Counted from the first letter of the stretch, positions 1-9,657 are shown. The stretch is DNA of 64,000 bases from Candidatus Nanosynbacter sp. TM7-076 (GCF_022828325.1 NZ_JAJQJS010000002.1:248001-312000); one strand, 5' to 3'. Notes: generated from the sequence alone by a model not told the origin. Program-made: numbers and translations.

Positions 1-143
1 TTTTTACCCTCATGAATTCGGTGCGGAATGCCGGCATATTTCAATCGACGATATTCACGAGCTGTATCTAACAGCAAGCGAATCTCTTCAGCGGTATAAT
101 CGCTCAAAGTTAATAGCGATCGTCCTTTCAAACTCTGAGCCAT
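1..143 (-). CDS. arcB: Ornithine carbamoyltransferase, N-terminal part
   Basis: Partial gene cut by the left window edge; the first 47 residues are visible (start [20 protein letters not shown]). This is the typical beginning of ornithine carbamoyltransferase, with the 'SLLTLSDYT..EI..LL..A' helix and an 'R.H.GK' region that leads to the carbamoyl-phosphate site. In the arginine deiminase pathway it converts citrulline and phosphate to ornithine and carbamoyl phosphate in the cytoplasm. Its ATG shares one base with the arcA stop (TAATG), so the two are co-transcribed and probably translationally coupled. The catabolic role is inferred from the arcA neighbour. Confidence 0.88.
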   Translation of the reverse strand, partial: MAQSLKGRSLLTLSDYTAEEIRLLLDTAREYRRLKYAGIPHRIHEGK

Positions 144-1381
144 TAGAATACATCCTCTCGTACTAGCGGCATACTCATACAGCGTGGACCGCCACGACCG
201 CGTCCAAGCTCAGCACCACTAATTTCAATAACTTCGATACCGTTTTCGCGCAATTTCTGGTTAGTTACGTAGTTGCGATCATAAGTCACCACAACACCCG
301 GCGCAATCGCCAAAGTGTTTGAACCGTCATTCCACTGCTCACGAGCAGCAGCAATCGGATCACCACCGCCACACTCAATCAACGTAACACTTGGCAAGCC
401 CAGCGCAACTCTCAAGACGTGTTCCAGGTCTGTTTCGTGTGTAATTCGTGGGAATGGCTGACCTTCAACCTTCTCCAAAATAAAACAATTCATCCTGCCG
501 CCATGGTCGCGAATTTCTGGGTGAATCGTAAACTTATCACGATCGATCATCGTAAACACGGTGTCTAGGTGCATAAAGGCGTGAGATTTTGGAATCTCCA
601 TAGCAATGACTTTCTCGAATTTCGAGCCAGCAAACAATTTGGTTGCCATCTTTTCAATTGCCTCAGCAGTTGTTCGCTCTGAAACACCAATTGCCATAAC
701 CTTATCGCTTAATATTAATTCGTCGCCGCCTTCCATTGAGAATTTCTCTGTGCGGTTGTACCAAACTGGCGCACGATTAGCAAAGCGTGGATGGTGGTCG
801 ATGATGTAGCGCATAAATAGCGATTCACGACGACGAGCCGTCCAGTGCATCTTATTGATTGTCAAACCGTTACCAATTGCGGCAGCTGGGTCGCGTGTAA
901 AGTATAGGTTTGGCATTGGATCGAGATAGAACGGATAACGATTTTTCTCGATCATATTATGAAGTTGCTGATACTGATCTGGAGGCAAAGTAATTTCATC
1001 CTTGCGAACACCAGCCATAATCTTGCGGATCATAGCGTGAGTTGGCAAGTCCAACAAGAATTGGCGCAATGTTTGAGTGACACGGCGTGAATCCTGCTTA
1101 GAAGCAGCCAACATTTCATCGACAAATTGTTCACGCAGTTGATCTGTGTTAATCGCCTCAGCGACCAATTGATCCAGATACAAAACTTCGATTCCACGAC
1201 TTCTCAATGCTTCCGCAAAAGCATCGTGTTCAGCCTGCGCCACTTTCAGATATGGAATATCGTCAAATAAAAGATCGGTCAGATAGTCTGGCGTCAAATT
1301 CTCCAGCTCTTCACCTGGCCGATGCAATAGAACGGTCTTAAGTTTTCCTATTTCAGACGTTATGTGAATTGGTTCGTCCAT
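143..1381 (-). CDS. arcA: Arginine deiminase
   Basis: About 412 residues, normal length. It hydrolyses arginine to citrulline and ammonia, the first step of the arginine deiminase route that yields ATP through carbamoyl phosphate. Visible family motifs are FTRDP, MEGGD (substrate binding), [10 protein letters not shown] with the catalytic His, and a C-terminal [12 protein letters not shown] whose Cys (about residue 401) is the nucleophile. A GTG lies one codon upstream, but the GGGGAGGG Shine-Dalgarno is better spaced (5 bases) for the ATG at 1381. arcB follows with a 1-base overlap. No arcC or arcD is visible here; arcC could lie beyond the left edge. Confidence 0.97.
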   Translation of the reverse strand: MDEPIHITSEIGKLKTVLLHRPGEELENLTPDYLTDLLFDDIPYLKVAQAEHDAFAEALRSRGIEVLYLDQLVAEAINTDQLREQFVDEMLAASKQDSRRVTQTLRQFLLDLPTHAMIRKIMAGVRKDEITLPPDQYQQLHNMIEKNRYPFYLDPMPNLYFTRDPAAAIGNGLTINKMHWTARRRESLFMRYIIDHHPRFANRAPVWYNRTEKFSMEGGDELILSDKVMAIGVSERTTAEAIEKMATKLFAGSKFEKVIAMEIPKSHAFMHLDTVFTMIDRDKFTIHPEIRDHGGRMNCFILEKVEGQPFPRITHETDLEHVLRVALGLPSVTLIECGGGDPIAAAREQWNDGSNTLAIAPGVVVTYDRNYVTNQKLRENGIEVIEISGAELGRGRGGPRCMSMPLVREDVF

Positions 1382-1416
1382 CACAACCCTCCCCTGTTTA
1401 TATTAGTGATGTTTTA

Positions 1417-1444
1417 ATTGTAACACGTTTATGTTTTTGGGCAA
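1417..1444 (-). promoter_or_regulatory. Candidate arcA promoter
   Basis: On the minus strand, TTGCCC (1439-1444), a 16-base spacer and TACAAT (1417-1422). The -35 lies inside the 3' end of the upstream methyltransferase gene. The leader of about 30 bases holds a strong Shine-Dalgarno. Confidence 0.45.
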
Positions 1445-2061
1445 GAGGAGATGATTGCCAGACTAGCTTCAGTTCTGACCGTGAATTGTCGATTAACCTT
1501 CAGCCATTCATCAGTGGCTTTTGCGGCGCCTGGCAGAGCTTCATTTACGTAATCATCAACAATAATTATCGCGTCTTCGTTAAACTTACTTTCACAAACC
1601 CGAAAAGAATCGACAATTGACTCATAAAAATCGCCATCAAAAAACGCAAACATAATATTTTCCGGCACGTCATCAGCAGTAAAATCAGAGAACCAGCCTT
1701 TATGAATAATCGGCGACTTCAATCCCGCCTTCTTAAAATTCTGGACAAACGTCTTACGCGGCGCTAATAACTCGCCAGCCTTAAATTGATCACCCGCAGC
1801 GCTATTATCCTTCTGGGTTTTTTCTGGCAATCCCGCAAACGAATCGTAAACGTGAAACTCGCCCGTAAAATCATAAGCGTCCAGCAGTCGGCGAATAAAC
1901 AAACTAGTTGTGCCAACATAACAGCCAAACTCCACAATATTTCCAGTGGCGCCACGGCGTAAAGTTTTCTCCAACTCTCTCAAAAGCGCACCAAGCTCTT
2001 TAATGTCGACTTGGTCAGAAATGATCGGGTATTTAGTGAGGAGTTGGTCTGCGATATTCAT
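1429..2061 (-). CDS. TylF/MycF-family class I SAM methyltransferase
   Basis: A 210-residue protein with the TylF (macrocin O-methyltransferase) pattern: VEFGCYVGTTS as the SAM-binding loop (about residue 43), DSFAGLP, HKGWFSDF, FAFFDGDFYESI with metal/acid residues, and IIVDDY near the C-terminus. These enzymes are cytoplasmic and methylate sugar hydroxyls in antibiotics and surface glycans. The substrate here is unknown; glycan modification is an inference. The gene has its own leaderless-type promoter and runs toward arcA with only a short gap. Confidence 0.8.
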   Translation of the reverse strand: MNIADQLLTKYPIISDQVDIKELGALLRELEKTLRRGATGNIVEFGCYVGTTSLFIRRLLDAYDFTGEFHVYDSFAGLPEKTQKDNSAAGDQFKAGELLAPRKTFVQNFKKAGLKSPIIHKGWFSDFTADDVPENIMFAFFDGDFYESIVDSFRVCESKFNEDAIIIVDDYVNEALPGAAKATDEWLKVNRQFTVRTEASLAIISSCPKT

Positions 2062-2067
2062 GACTTA

Positions 2068-2096
2068 ATTATAAATAGTTCGCCAAATATCGACAA
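2068..2096 (-). promoter_or_regulatory. Leaderless-type promoter of the TylF-like gene
   Basis: The minus strand reads TTGTCG, a 17-base spacer, TATAAT (2068-2073), then 6 bases and the ATG at 2061. The predicted transcription start therefore falls on or next to the start codon, and no Shine-Dalgarno is present. Confidence 0.6.
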
Positions 2097-2158
2097 ATTA
2101 TCAACGACGTGGCTCTATATATTTACGGTTTTATGAAGTAAACTATCAATTAGCACCT

Positions 2159-2899
2159 ATGAATAATCACGATATTATCAAAACATTTTTACCGAAACAA
2201 CTGGACATAAGACAGCTAAATTCGTTTCAATTCACATTGCGAAAATCAAACATAATTGTATATGGCGAAATTCACGGCATAAAAGAAAATGCCGACGTCA
2301 TCTATACTCTGGTTAAGAAACTTGGCGTAAAACGATTGGCCATTGAAGCCAGCCCCGCCGTATCCAACTTCATCAATTCAGTAACGACCGGCTCTTACGA
2401 TTTTTCCTTAGTTGATGAAGACCTTTTTGACTTAAGCGTTCTATCTCTTGAGATGATAAAAACGATAGCAATTCTTCTGCAGCAAAATCAACTTAAAGAG
2501 CTCGTTTTTATTGATACATTTTTTGACAATTTAGATGAGGATGCCATCATACCACCAAGCCCGCAGGAACGAGAAAAACAACTAGCTAAAAATATCCTCG
2601 GAATTGACGACTCTCTACCAACATTATGTATTATGGGACAATGGCATACGCAGCCCAAAGTTGTTACAGATGGCGAAACACGGCATGAATCAGCGTTATA
2701 TCGCTTGAGAAAAACAAAACCAAATGTGCCGTTTATCCACAATGTCTATCGACAAGGACAATTATTTAACGACGGAAAAATAATTGAACTTCCGAAAAAC
2801 CCATCAATTCCGCCTTATTATGAAATTGTCCAGAAAACTAATATTGATTTTGAACTGCACGTACCAAAGGCTACAAAAATATCACTATATAAAAAGTAG
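2159..2899 (+). CDS. Hypothetical protein, weakly ChaN/EreA/TraB-like
   Basis: A 246-residue soluble protein that I do not recognise firmly. It has a YGEIHG motif near residue 36, a following LAIEAS strand and a GQWHT motif near residue 162. This GE.H...E...G..H arrangement is typical of the ChaN/EreA/TraB superfamily of metal-dependent hydrolases and haem-binding proteins. No signal peptide is visible. It is divergent from the TylF-like gene and convergent with the ABC exporter operon (7-base gap). Family assignment is tentative and function unknown. Confidence 0.55.
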   Translation: MNNHDIIKTFLPKQLDIRQLNSFQFTLRKSNIIVYGEIHGIKENADVIYTLVKKLGVKRLAIEASPAVSNFINSVTTGSYDFSLVDEDLFDLSVLSLEMIKTIAILLQQNQLKELVFIDTFFDNLDEDAIIPPSPQEREKQLAKNILGIDDSLPTLCIMGQWHTQPKVVTDGETRHESALYRLRKTKPNVPFIHNVYRQGQLFNDGKIIELPKNPSIPPYYEIVQKTNIDFELHVPKATKISLYKK

Positions 2900-2906
2900 T
2901 AGTCAA

Positions 2907-4901
2907 CTACTCAGCAAACTGGCTATTATAAAGCTCAGCATAAAAGCCGCCCTGCTTCAGCAGTTCGTCGTGCTTGCCTTGCTCGATGATGTTGCCGTCA
3001 CGGACGACCAAGATCAGATCAGCGTCGCGAATGGTGCTCAACCGATGGGCAATGACGAAACTGGTTTTGCCCTGCATCAACTTATCCATAGCTTTTTGGA
3101 TGAGGACTTCAGTACGGGTGTCGACCGAGCTGGTGGCCTCATCCAGAATCAACATTGGCGCCTTTTCTAGCATCGCCCTAGCAATTGTCAGCAACTGCTT
3201 TTCTCCCTGGGAAATATTAGCAGCCTCCTCGCCCAAGACCATATCATAGCCGCCCGATAGCGACCGCACAAAATGATCAACGTGCGCTTCTTTGGCGGTT
3301 TTTACCATCTCTTCTTCGGTGGCTTTTAGATTGCCATACATCAAATTCTGACGAATCGTGCCATTAAATAGCCACGTATCCTGCAGCACCATGCCAAACA
3401 TTTGACGCACATCGCTACGTTTCATCTTACGAATATCCACGCCGTCAATTTTAATCGAACCGCTATTAATCTCATAAAATCGCATTAGCAAGTTAACCAG
3501 CGTCGTTTTACCAGCGCCAGTCGGACCAACAATCGCTACGCGCTGACCTGGCTTAATATGCGCCGACAAACCTTTGATGATAGTCTGGTCTGGCTTATAA
3601 CCAAAGACGACGTTGTCGAATTCAACTTCGCCTTTTACGTTAGACAATTTTACCAAGTTATTCGGTTCAACCGCTTCTTCTGGCTCGTCCAAAAACTCAA
3701 ACACTCGCTCGGCGGCAGCAGCTGTCGATTGCAAAATATTAGCGATATTAGCAACCTGAACCAGCGGCTGATTGAACTGATCGACATACTGAATAAACGC
3801 CTGAATATCGCCGATTTTTAGCCGACCATTAATCGCTAGCCAACCGCCCAAAATTGTCATAGCAACGTAGCCAATATTGCCAATGAAATTCATAATCGGG
3901 TGAATCAAGCCAGAAAAGAACTGAGCCTTCCAAGCGCTCTCCTGAAGCCGATTATTGATCTTAGAAAACTTAGCAATCGATTTTTTCTGACCGTTAAAGA
4001 CGCGCATCACTTGATGCCCACCATACATTTCTTCAATGTGTCCGTTAAGTTCGCCAAGCTGCGTTTGCTGGCGTAAGAATTGTTTTTGCGAGCTCTTTGC
4101 AATCAGCGTAATCACACCGCCCGCCAGCGGAAGCACCAGCAGCGCAACTAGCGACATCTGCCAGCTAATCGAAAACATCATCACCAAAATTCCCAGTACC
4201 GTAACCGTTGAAGTTACAATTTGCGACAAACTCTGATTTAGCGTTTGGCTAATCGTATCAACGTCATTAGTTATGCGACTAAGAACCTCGCCGTAAGTTT
4301 GCTTATCGAAATAACTCAGCGGCAAGCGATTTATTTTTTCGGACAATTGTTGTCGCATTCTGAAAGTTACGGTTTGCGTCACCTGAGTCATTATCCACGT
4401 TTGAATATAGCGAAAAATTGCACTCAACACATACATTCCGACTAGCAAAATAATTATTCGCCAAATAGCGTCAAAATGAAATTCTGGACGCCGACTAAGA
4501 TCTAACTTTTTAATCGATTCGAGCTGGCCGGATGGAATCTGTTTTTCAATCTCCGACTTATTCGGCAATCGGTTCAAAACATCCGCGCCAGTAGTTCCCG
4601 CCGGTAAAGAAACGCCCTTTGGCAATTTGCTAGTGATCACCTCGTAGGCTTTCATATTGGCGTAATCATCAACAATTTGATTCGTCGCGCCGCCTAAAAT
4701 CTTCGGGCTGGCAATCGCAAAAATCGTGCTCCCAATTGCAAAGACCAACACCATCAACATTTGCCATCGAAAATCCGACAAATATTTGATCAGCTTCTTG
4801 ACCGTTCCCTTGAAATCTTTAGCCTTTTCGCCAGCGCCCATTCCGCCCATCGGACCGCCCATTCGTACCTGCTGTCGCTTTTTCGTGGTTTGCCTAGACA
4901 T
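2907..4901 (-). CDS. ABC exporter half-transporter, catalytic subunit (heterodimer)
   Basis: A 664-residue fusion of a six-helix exporter membrane domain with an ATPase domain. The Gly/Met-rich, basic N-terminus is followed by helices and a large extracytoplasmic loop (about residues 75-145). The ATPase has Walker A GPTGAGKTT, Walker B LILDEATSSVD with an intact catalytic Glu, and an intact IAHRLST switch His. Its signature is degenerate, ISQGE instead of LSGGQ. Together with the upstream subunit this gives one functional and one degenerate ATP site, as in TM287/288, LmrCD and EfrCD. The start overlaps the stop of the partner (TAATG). Substrate unknown; multidrug or lipid export is a family inference. 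Confidence 0.9.
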   Translation of the reverse strand: MSRQTTKKRQQVRMGGPMGGMGAGEKAKDFKGTVKKLIKYLSDFRWQMLMVLVFAIGSTIFAIASPKILGGATNQIVDDYANMKAYEVITSKLPKGVSLPAGTTGADVLNRLPNKSEIEKQIPSGQLESIKKLDLSRRPEFHFDAIWRIIILLVGMYVLSAIFRYIQTWIMTQVTQTVTFRMRQQLSEKINRLPLSYFDKQTYGEVLSRITNDVDTISQTLNQSLSQIVTSTVTVLGILVMMFSISWQMSLVALLVLPLAGGVITLIAKSSQKQFLRQQTQLGELNGHIEEMYGGHQVMRVFNGQKKSIAKFSKINNRLQESAWKAQFFSGLIHPIMNFIGNIGYVAMTILGGWLAINGRLKIGDIQAFIQYVDQFNQPLVQVANIANILQSTAAAAERVFEFLDEPEEAVEPNNLVKLSNVKGEVEFDNVVFGYKPDQTIIKGLSAHIKPGQRVAIVGPTGAGKTTLVNLLMRFYEINSGSIKIDGVDIRKMKRSDVRQMFGMVLQDTWLFNGTIRQNLMYGNLKATEEEMVKTAKEAHVDHFVRSLSGGYDMVLGEEAANISQGEKQLLTIARAMLEKAPMLILDEATSSVDTRTEVLIQKAMDKLMQGKTSFVIAHRLSTIRDADLILVVRDGNIIEQGKHDELLKQGGFYAELYNSQFAE

Positions 4902-6661
4902 TACAACACTCCTTTCGCAGCAATAGACATTTTCTGCAAATCGTCTTCCGAGAGTTGCGAAGCGGCAATTTCTTGATAAACTTCACAATCTTTCATCAAT
5001 TCCTGATGCGTTCCCTGACCAACAATTTTTCCCTCATTAAGCACAATAATTTTATCGGCATTCATAATCGTATTAATTCGCTGACCGACAATTAGCACAG
5101 TTTTATTCTTAGTTTCCTTCGCAAGCGCAGCCCGCAACTTCGCGTCCGTCTTAAAATCAAGCGCCGAAAACGAATCGTCAAAAATGTAAACGTTCGGCTC
5201 AACCGCAATAGCCCTCGCAATCGACAAACGCTGGCGCTGACCACCAGAAACATTGCTACCGCCCTGAGCGATTTCACTTTTATAACCATTTTTTAACTCG
5301 CTAATAAATTCTTCCGCCTGGGCAATTTTAGCCGCTTTTTCAACCAACTCATCATCAGCCTCAGCGTTACCGTATTTGATATTACTAGCAACCGTCCCGC
5401 TAAACAACACGCCCTTTTGCGGCACGTAACCAATTTGACCAGACAAATCTTCCAATTTCAGACTCCTAATATCCACGCCATCAAGCAAAATCTGCCCCGC
5501 CGAAACATCATAGAAACGAGGAATTAAATTTATCAGCGTCGATTTTCCCGAGCCAGTACTACCAATAAACGCCGTTGTCTGACCAGGTTCGGCTACAAAA
5601 TTAATATCCGAAAGCACCGGCAAATCCGCGTCAGGATAAGTAAACGTAACGTCCTTAAATTCAATTTTTCCCTTGGCATCTTTTGGCAATTTTTTCGGCG
5701 ACTTCGGGTCAATAATTGATGGCAAAGTATCCAAAACTTCTCCGACTCGACGCACTGATACGGCGGCTCGCGGCACCATAATAAACACCATTGACAGCAG
5801 TAAGAACGAGATTATCACCTGCATCGCGTATTCCAAAAACGCCATCATATTACCAATTTGCAAATTGCCACTACTTATCAAATGCGCACCAAACCACACA
5901 ATTGCCACGCTCGAAAAGTTCATCACTAAAGTCATTATCGGATCAAGCAACATCATCAAACGGTTCACAAATAAATTCATCCTGTTCAATTCCACGTTAG
6001 CTTCTTGGAATTTTTTCTGCTCAATCTTCTCGTTATGGAACGCACGAATAACTTTCAGTCCAACCAAATTTTCCCGCGCCACCAAATTAAGTTTATCCAC
6101 CAGAGTCTGCAATTTCTTAAACCTAGGTACGGCAATCGTAAATAGCGTAGCGATCACCACGAGCAAAATAAACACCGCCAAAGCGATAATCCAGCTTAAA
6201 TCGGGCGCATTATTCATGGCTTTTTGCAGACCGCCAATTGCCATGATCGGTGCCATTAATGCCAGTCTCAGCAGCATTATTGACGTTGTTTGAATCTGCT
6301 GAATATCATTCGTTGAGCGCGTAATCAGCGACGCCGTAGAAAACTTGTTAAAATCCGCCAAAGAAAAACTTTCTATTCGTTCAAACAATTTCAATCGCAA
6401 TTTCTGCGCCATTCCCGTAGCAATTCGCGCCGCCAAAAAACCCACGACAATTGAACAAAACCCACCAGCCGCCGTCACCAAAATCATCATCAAGCCATTA
6501 TTCCAAATCGCCGACATATCTTGTTTAATAATGCCGTTATTGACAATTTCCGACATTTTATCCGGCAGCCACAAATTCGCCATCACAACGCCATACGTGA
6601 ATCCAATCAAGATGATAAACAGCAGCCAATAGTCTCTAAAAATTCGTAAAATATGTTTCAT
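4901..6661 (-). CDS. ABC exporter half-transporter, degenerate-site subunit (heterodimer)
   Basis: A 586-residue exporter with membrane domain and ATPase domain. Walker A is GSTGSGKST and the signature VSGGQRQR is intact, but Walker B reads FDDSFSALD (catalytic Glu replaced by Asp) and the switch region IVGQRINTI has Gln in place of His. These are the hallmarks of the non-catalytic half of heterodimeric exporters. It is the first gene of the two-gene operon, with a Shine-Dalgarno (AAAGGA) and a TATAAT about 30 bases upstream. Confidence 0.9.
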   Translation of the reverse strand: MKHILRIFRDYWLLFIILIGFTYGVVMANLWLPDKMSEIVNNGIIKQDMSAIWNNGLMMILVTAAGGFCSIVVGFLAARIATGMAQKLRLKLFERIESFSLADFNKFSTASLITRSTNDIQQIQTTSIMLLRLALMAPIMAIGGLQKAMNNAPDLSWIIALAVFILLVVIATLFTIAVPRFKKLQTLVDKLNLVARENLVGLKVIRAFHNEKIEQKKFQEANVELNRMNLFVNRLMMLLDPIMTLVMNFSSVAIVWFGAHLISSGNLQIGNMMAFLEYAMQVIISFLLLSMVFIMVPRAAVSVRRVGEVLDTLPSIIDPKSPKKLPKDAKGKIEFKDVTFTYPDADLPVLSDINFVAEPGQTTAFIGSTGSGKSTLINLIPRFYDVSAGQILLDGVDIRSLKLEDLSGQIGYVPQKGVLFSGTVASNIKYGNAEADDELVEKAAKIAQAEEFISELKNGYKSEIAQGGSNVSGGQRQRLSIARAIAVEPNVYIFDDSFSALDFKTDAKLRAALAKETKNKTVLIVGQRINTIMNADKIIVLNEGKIVGQGTHQELMKDCEVYQEIAASQLSEDDLQKMSIAAKGVL

Positions 6662-6693
6662 TTATAGTCCTTTACGCTCTAAGTCCATCTTAT

Positions 6694-6699
6694 ATTATA
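6694..6699 (-). promoter_or_regulatory. -10 element of the ABC exporter operon
   Basis: The minus strand carries TGATATAAT, an extended -10, about 32 bases before the ATG at 6661. The leader includes an AAAGGA Shine-Dalgarno. No clear -35 hexamer was recognised. Confidence 0.5.
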
Positions 6700-6738
6700 T
6701 CATTTGAGGACTAGTCGATTCCATTCTAATAATTACAA

Positions 6739-6768
6739 TTGGACAAAAATATCTGTTAGTTTTATACT
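6739..6768 (+). promoter_or_regulatory. tRNA-Pro promoter
   Basis: TTGGAC (6739-6744), an 18-base spacer and TATACT (6763-6768), ending 11 bases before the first base of the tRNA. Confidence 0.6.
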
Positions 6769-6779
6769 GTTTTTAGCGT

Positions 6780-6856
6780 CGGGGTGTGGCGCAGCTCGGT
6801 AGCGCGCACCGTTCGGGACGGTGAGGTCGCTGGTTCAAATCCAGTCACCCCGACCA
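6780..6856 (+). tRNA. tRNA-Pro (CGG)
   Basis: A 77-base cloverleaf. The acceptor stem CGGGGTG (6780-6786) pairs with CACCCCG (6846-6852). The anticodon stem CACCG/CGGTG encloses the loop TTCGGGA, so the anticodon is CGG, and the T arm GCTGG TTCAAAT CCAGT is normal. Discriminator A is followed by an encoded CCA (6854-6856). Confidence 0.97.
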
Positions 6857-6921
6857 TGAAATTATTGGGCGTACGTTCAGACTAATTGGACCTCTGGCTA
6901 TTAGCAATCAAAGGAGGTTTT

Positions 6922-7389
6922 ATGCGACGAAGAGTAAACGTACGCGGAATTATTATCAATGAAAACGGCGAAATTTTCTGCCAACAATTGACCGCCAATA
7001 ATGGCAAAGGGCGTAATTTTTGGTGTACACCAGGCGGCGGCTTGGAAATGGGCGAAAGCTTGCTCGACGGTCTACGCCGAGAAATGATTGAAGAAACAGG
7101 TGTTGAGCCAGAAATCGGTAAGTTATTATTTATACAACAATTCGCCGAATCGGGCGAACAATCAGCGCATGGCTCGAACGAGCAATTGGAATTTTTCTTC
7201 CTCATCACCAACTGGCAAGATTACCAGCACATTGACTTGGAGCAAACATCGCACGGCGTCGAGGAAGTGACCAAGTGCGGCTTTGTCGATCCGAAAACGA
7301 CGCGAATTTTACCGAGTTATCTGACAGAGGTTGATCTGGGCCAGCTGGTTAACAAATTGACGGAAGTTCCAGTTCTAAGCGAATTATAG
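6922..7389 (+). CDS. Nudix hydrolase
   Basis: A 155-residue protein with a complete Nudix box (GX5EX7REUXEEXGU), seen as GGGLEMGES then LRREMIEETGV (about residues 44-66). Nudix enzymes hydrolyse nucleoside diphosphates linked to another moiety, often in nucleotide-pool cleaning; the substrate is not predictable here. The reading frame is open further upstream, but the AAAGGAGG Shine-Dalgarno at 6909-6917 fixes the ATG at 6922. The start MRRRVNVRGIIIN fits the family. It sits directly after tRNA-Pro and could be read from the same transcript. Confidence 0.9.
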   Translation: MRRRVNVRGIIINENGEIFCQQLTANNGKGRNFWCTPGGGLEMGESLLDGLRREMIEETGVEPEIGKLLFIQQFAESGEQSAHGSNEQLEFFFLITNWQDYQHIDLEQTSHGVEEVTKCGFVDPKTTRILPSYLTEVDLGQLVNKLTEVPVLSEL

Positions 7390-7403
7390 CTGGGCCGCTT
7401 AGA

Positions 7404-8126
7404 CTATTTAGCGAAGAATTTTTTGGCACGTTCAGTTTTCGGGTGATCCATTACCTGGGCTGGCGTGCCATTTTCGATAATTTCGCCCTTGTCTAAGAAA
7501 ATCATCCTAGTCCCGACTTCACGGGCGAATTTCATCTCGTGCGTCACGATTACCATCGTCATTCCCTTTTTGGCAACTTTTCTGATCACGTCCAAAACTT
7601 CGCCAATCATCTCTGGGTCTAACGCTGAAGTCGGCTCGTCAAAAAGCATAATTTTCGGCTCCATCGCTAGCGCCCGCGCAATTGCTACTCGCTGTTTTTG
7701 ACCGCCAGACAAACTATTCGGCGAAGCGTCCGCTTTGTCTAATAATCCAACATCGTCCAATAAACTTCGCGCCAATTTTGTCGCTTTTTGATCTGAAAAT
7801 TTACGCAGTTTTTTCGGAGCTAATTTAATATTTTCAATCACACTCAAATTCGGGAACAGATTAAATTGCTGAAAAACCATGCCAATATTTTGACGCAACG
7901 CATTCAAGTTCACGCGTGGATCAGTAATTTTCACTCCATCAACAATAATCTCACCCGAAGTCGGCTCTTCCAGTAAGTTCAGGCAACGCAAGAATGTCGA
8001 CTTGCCTGAACCAGACGAGCCAACCACCACGACAATCTCGCCTTCTTCAATTTCCACGTCAATATCGCGAAGAACTCGATTTGTGCCGAACGTTTTTTTC
8101 AAGTTTTTAACGCTGATCATCGTCAT
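7404..8126 (-). CDS. glnQ: Polar amino-acid ABC transporter ATPase
   Basis: A 240-residue ATPase with Walker [11 protein letters not shown]-loop [14 protein letters not shown], signature LSGGQKQR, Walker [15 protein letters not shown] and switch VTHEM, all diagnostic of the GlnQ/HisP/ArtP group. It powers the importer formed with the permease and binding protein encoded just upstream. It overlaps the permease gene by 20 bases and has an AAAGGAAA Shine-Dalgarno before the ATG at 8126. Arginine uptake for the arc pathway is a plausible but unproven role. Confidence 0.93.
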   Translation of the reverse strand: MTMISVKNLKKTFGTNRVLRDIDVEIEEGEIVVVVGSSGSGKSTFLRCLNLLEEPTSGEIIVDGVKITDPRVNLNALRQNIGMVFQQFNLFPNLSVIENIKLAPKKLRKFSDQKATKLARSLLDDVGLLDKADASPNSLSGGQKQRVAIARALAMEPKIMLFDEPTSALDPEMIGEVLDVIRKVAKKGMTMVIVTHEMKFAREVGTRMIFLDKGEIIENGTPAQVMDHPKTERAKKFFAK

Positions 8127-8817
8127 GTTTCAATTTCCTTTCTACTCGCGCCATTACTCGCGTAAAAATCGCCGTCAAAATTAAGTACATCGCCGCAGCG
8201 GCAAATAGCGATTGAAAAGCTGTCGCCGTTTGAAAACGAATATTGTCCGCGCCACGCATAATATCATTCAGACCAATCCAACCAACAACCGAAGTTTCCT
8301 TTAATAGCGCGATAAATTCACTAATCAACGCTGGCAACGAATTTCTCATTGCTTGCGGCAAAATAACCAGCCGCATTGCTTGCCAATTGCTCAGACCCAA
8401 AGACCTAGCCGCTTCCATTTGACCCTTGTCAATACTCTGAATTCCGCCACGAATAATCTCAGCAATGTACGCGCCGCTATTTATCCCAAACGCTACCGCC
8501 GCCACAAAAATCTTCGGCATAAATTGATACGACCCAAAAACTACGTAATACATAATCAATAGCTGAACCAAAAGTGGCGTGCCGCGAATAATATCGACAT
8601 AAATTTTTCCCAGACTAGCCAGCGGATTAAAGTTCGCGAGTCTGCTTGTTTTCATCCTGCCAAATGGTCGTAAATTCGACGTGCGCATCAGGGCAACAAG
8701 TACGCCAATTGCCGACCCTAAAATAAGCGACAACACAGTCAAAACCAGTGTCACCTCTAATCCATGCCATAAAAATAGCCATCGACCGCCGCCAAAAATC
8801 ACTTCCCAAAAATTCAC
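8107..8817 (-). CDS. Polar amino-acid ABC transporter permease
   Basis: A 236-residue HisM/GlnP-type inner-membrane permease with about five helices. It contains the family hallmark [16 protein letters not shown] and the EAA loop [22 protein letters not shown], where the ATPase docks. The start is GTG, overlapping the stop of the binding-protein gene by four bases (GTGA). The loop after helix 2 is somewhat long (residues about 45-70). Confidence 0.92.
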   Translation of the reverse strand: MNFWEVIFGGGRWLFLWHGLEVTLVLTVLSLILGSAIGVLVALMRTSNLRPFGRMKTSRLANFNPLASLGKIYVDIIRGTPLLVQLLIMYYVVFGSYQFMPKIFVAAVAFGINSGAYIAEIIRGGIQSIDKGQMEAARSLGLSNWQAMRLVILPQAMRNSLPALISEFIALLKETSVVGWIGLNDIMRGADNIRFQTATAFQSLFAAAAMYLILTAIFTRVMARVERKLKHDDDQR

Positions 8818-9605
8818 GATTTAGCCTCCTCACCAAAATATTTGCGGATCAGCTTTTCATAGCGACCATCTTTTTTCATCTTGGCAATTTCTTTATTAAC
8901 CTTTTCTAAGAGGTCTTTATTGTCCTTTTTAATAGCAATCGCATAACTTTCATCGCTGAGCGCGCCCGGTAAGATTTCTAAGTCAGAAAATCCAGCCGAG
9001 TACTGCTTTGCGGGAGCGTCGTCCAGAATAACCGCTTCAATTTTTCCCGAACTTAATTCCTGCAAAACACTCGGCGCGGTTTGGAATTGCGTGACTGATG
9101 CGCCAGCAATTTTAGACGCCAAAGTATCACCCGTGGTACCTAATTGCACGCCAATTTTTCGCCCTGGCAATTGATATTTATTACGAATCAGACTACCCTT
9201 TTTAACAATTATTCTCTGTGACGCCGAATAATACGGATCCGAAAACAACGCATTTTTTTCTCGCTCAGGCGTCACTGTCATTCCAGCCGCCACCATATCA
9301 ATTTGCCCACTATCCAGCGCCGGAAGTAGTCCATCAAACGACATATCTTCGACCTTCAAATCTTTGCCCAAACTTTTAGCAATTTCCCTCGCCAGATCAA
9401 CATCAAAACCAACCACTTGATTATTATCAATATATTCAAACGGCTTAAATCCAGCATTCGTACCCATCACCAAAACATCAGTTTTTGAGCCAATTACACC
9501 ATCTCGATGTAAAATATCGCCCAACATCAAACAAATCATCCCGGCAAATAAAACCAGCCCAATCCACCAGCTAATTCCGAATGTGCGCGTCTTATTCTTG
9601 CTCAT
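8814..9605 (-). CDS. Amino-acid ABC transporter substrate-binding protein
   Basis: About 263 residues. A short basic N-terminus and one hydrophobic helix (WWIGLVLFAGMICLML) are followed by a family 3 solute-binding domain: GTNAGFKPFEY, GFDVDLAREIAK, DMSFDGLLPALDSGQIDMVAAGMTVTPER. No classical lipobox is visible, so it is probably membrane-anchored by the N-terminal helix. The frame runs open to 9710, but a TATAAT ending 6 bases before the ATG at 9605 sets the start and implies a leaderless mRNA. First gene of the three-gene importer operon. Confidence 0.9.
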   Translation of the reverse strand: MSKNKTRTFGISWWIGLVLFAGMICLMLGDILHRDGVIGSKTDVLVMGTNAGFKPFEYIDNNQVVGFDVDLAREIAKSLGKDLKVEDMSFDGLLPALDSGQIDMVAAGMTVTPEREKNALFSDPYYSASQRIIVKKGSLIRNKYQLPGRKIGVQLGTTGDTLASKIAGASVTQFQTAPSVLQELSSGKIEAVILDDAPAKQYSAGFSDLEILPGALSDESYAIAIKKDNKDLLEKVNKEIAKMKKDGRYEKLIRKYFGEEAKS

Positions 9606-9611
9606 GCTTTT

Positions 9612-9617
9612 ATTATA
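9612..9617 (-). promoter_or_regulatory. Leaderless-type -10 of the amino-acid importer operon
   Basis: TATAAT on the minus strand, then AAAAGC (6 bases), then the ATG at 9605. It is divergent from the 9646-9651 promoter, so the two core promoters lie within about 50 bases. Confidence 0.6.
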
Positions 9618-9645
9618 CCCCTTCATCCGCAAAAAACGTAAGTGA

Positions 9646-9651
9646 TATAAT
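9646..9651 (+). promoter_or_regulatory. Leaderless-type extended -10 before the 9658 gene
   Basis: TGA-TATAAT (extended -10) followed by 6 bases and a GTG start at 9658. There is no Shine-Dalgarno upstream of the GTG. Confidence 0.6.
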
Positions 9652-9657
9652 AGAATA

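Noticed and set aside
606..809. Numerous short open frames opposite long genes, such as 606-809, 5673-6293 and 27912-28556
   Set aside because: They lie antisense to well-supported genes, have no Shine-Dalgarno or leaderless promoter, and their sequences look like reverse translations of the real genes.
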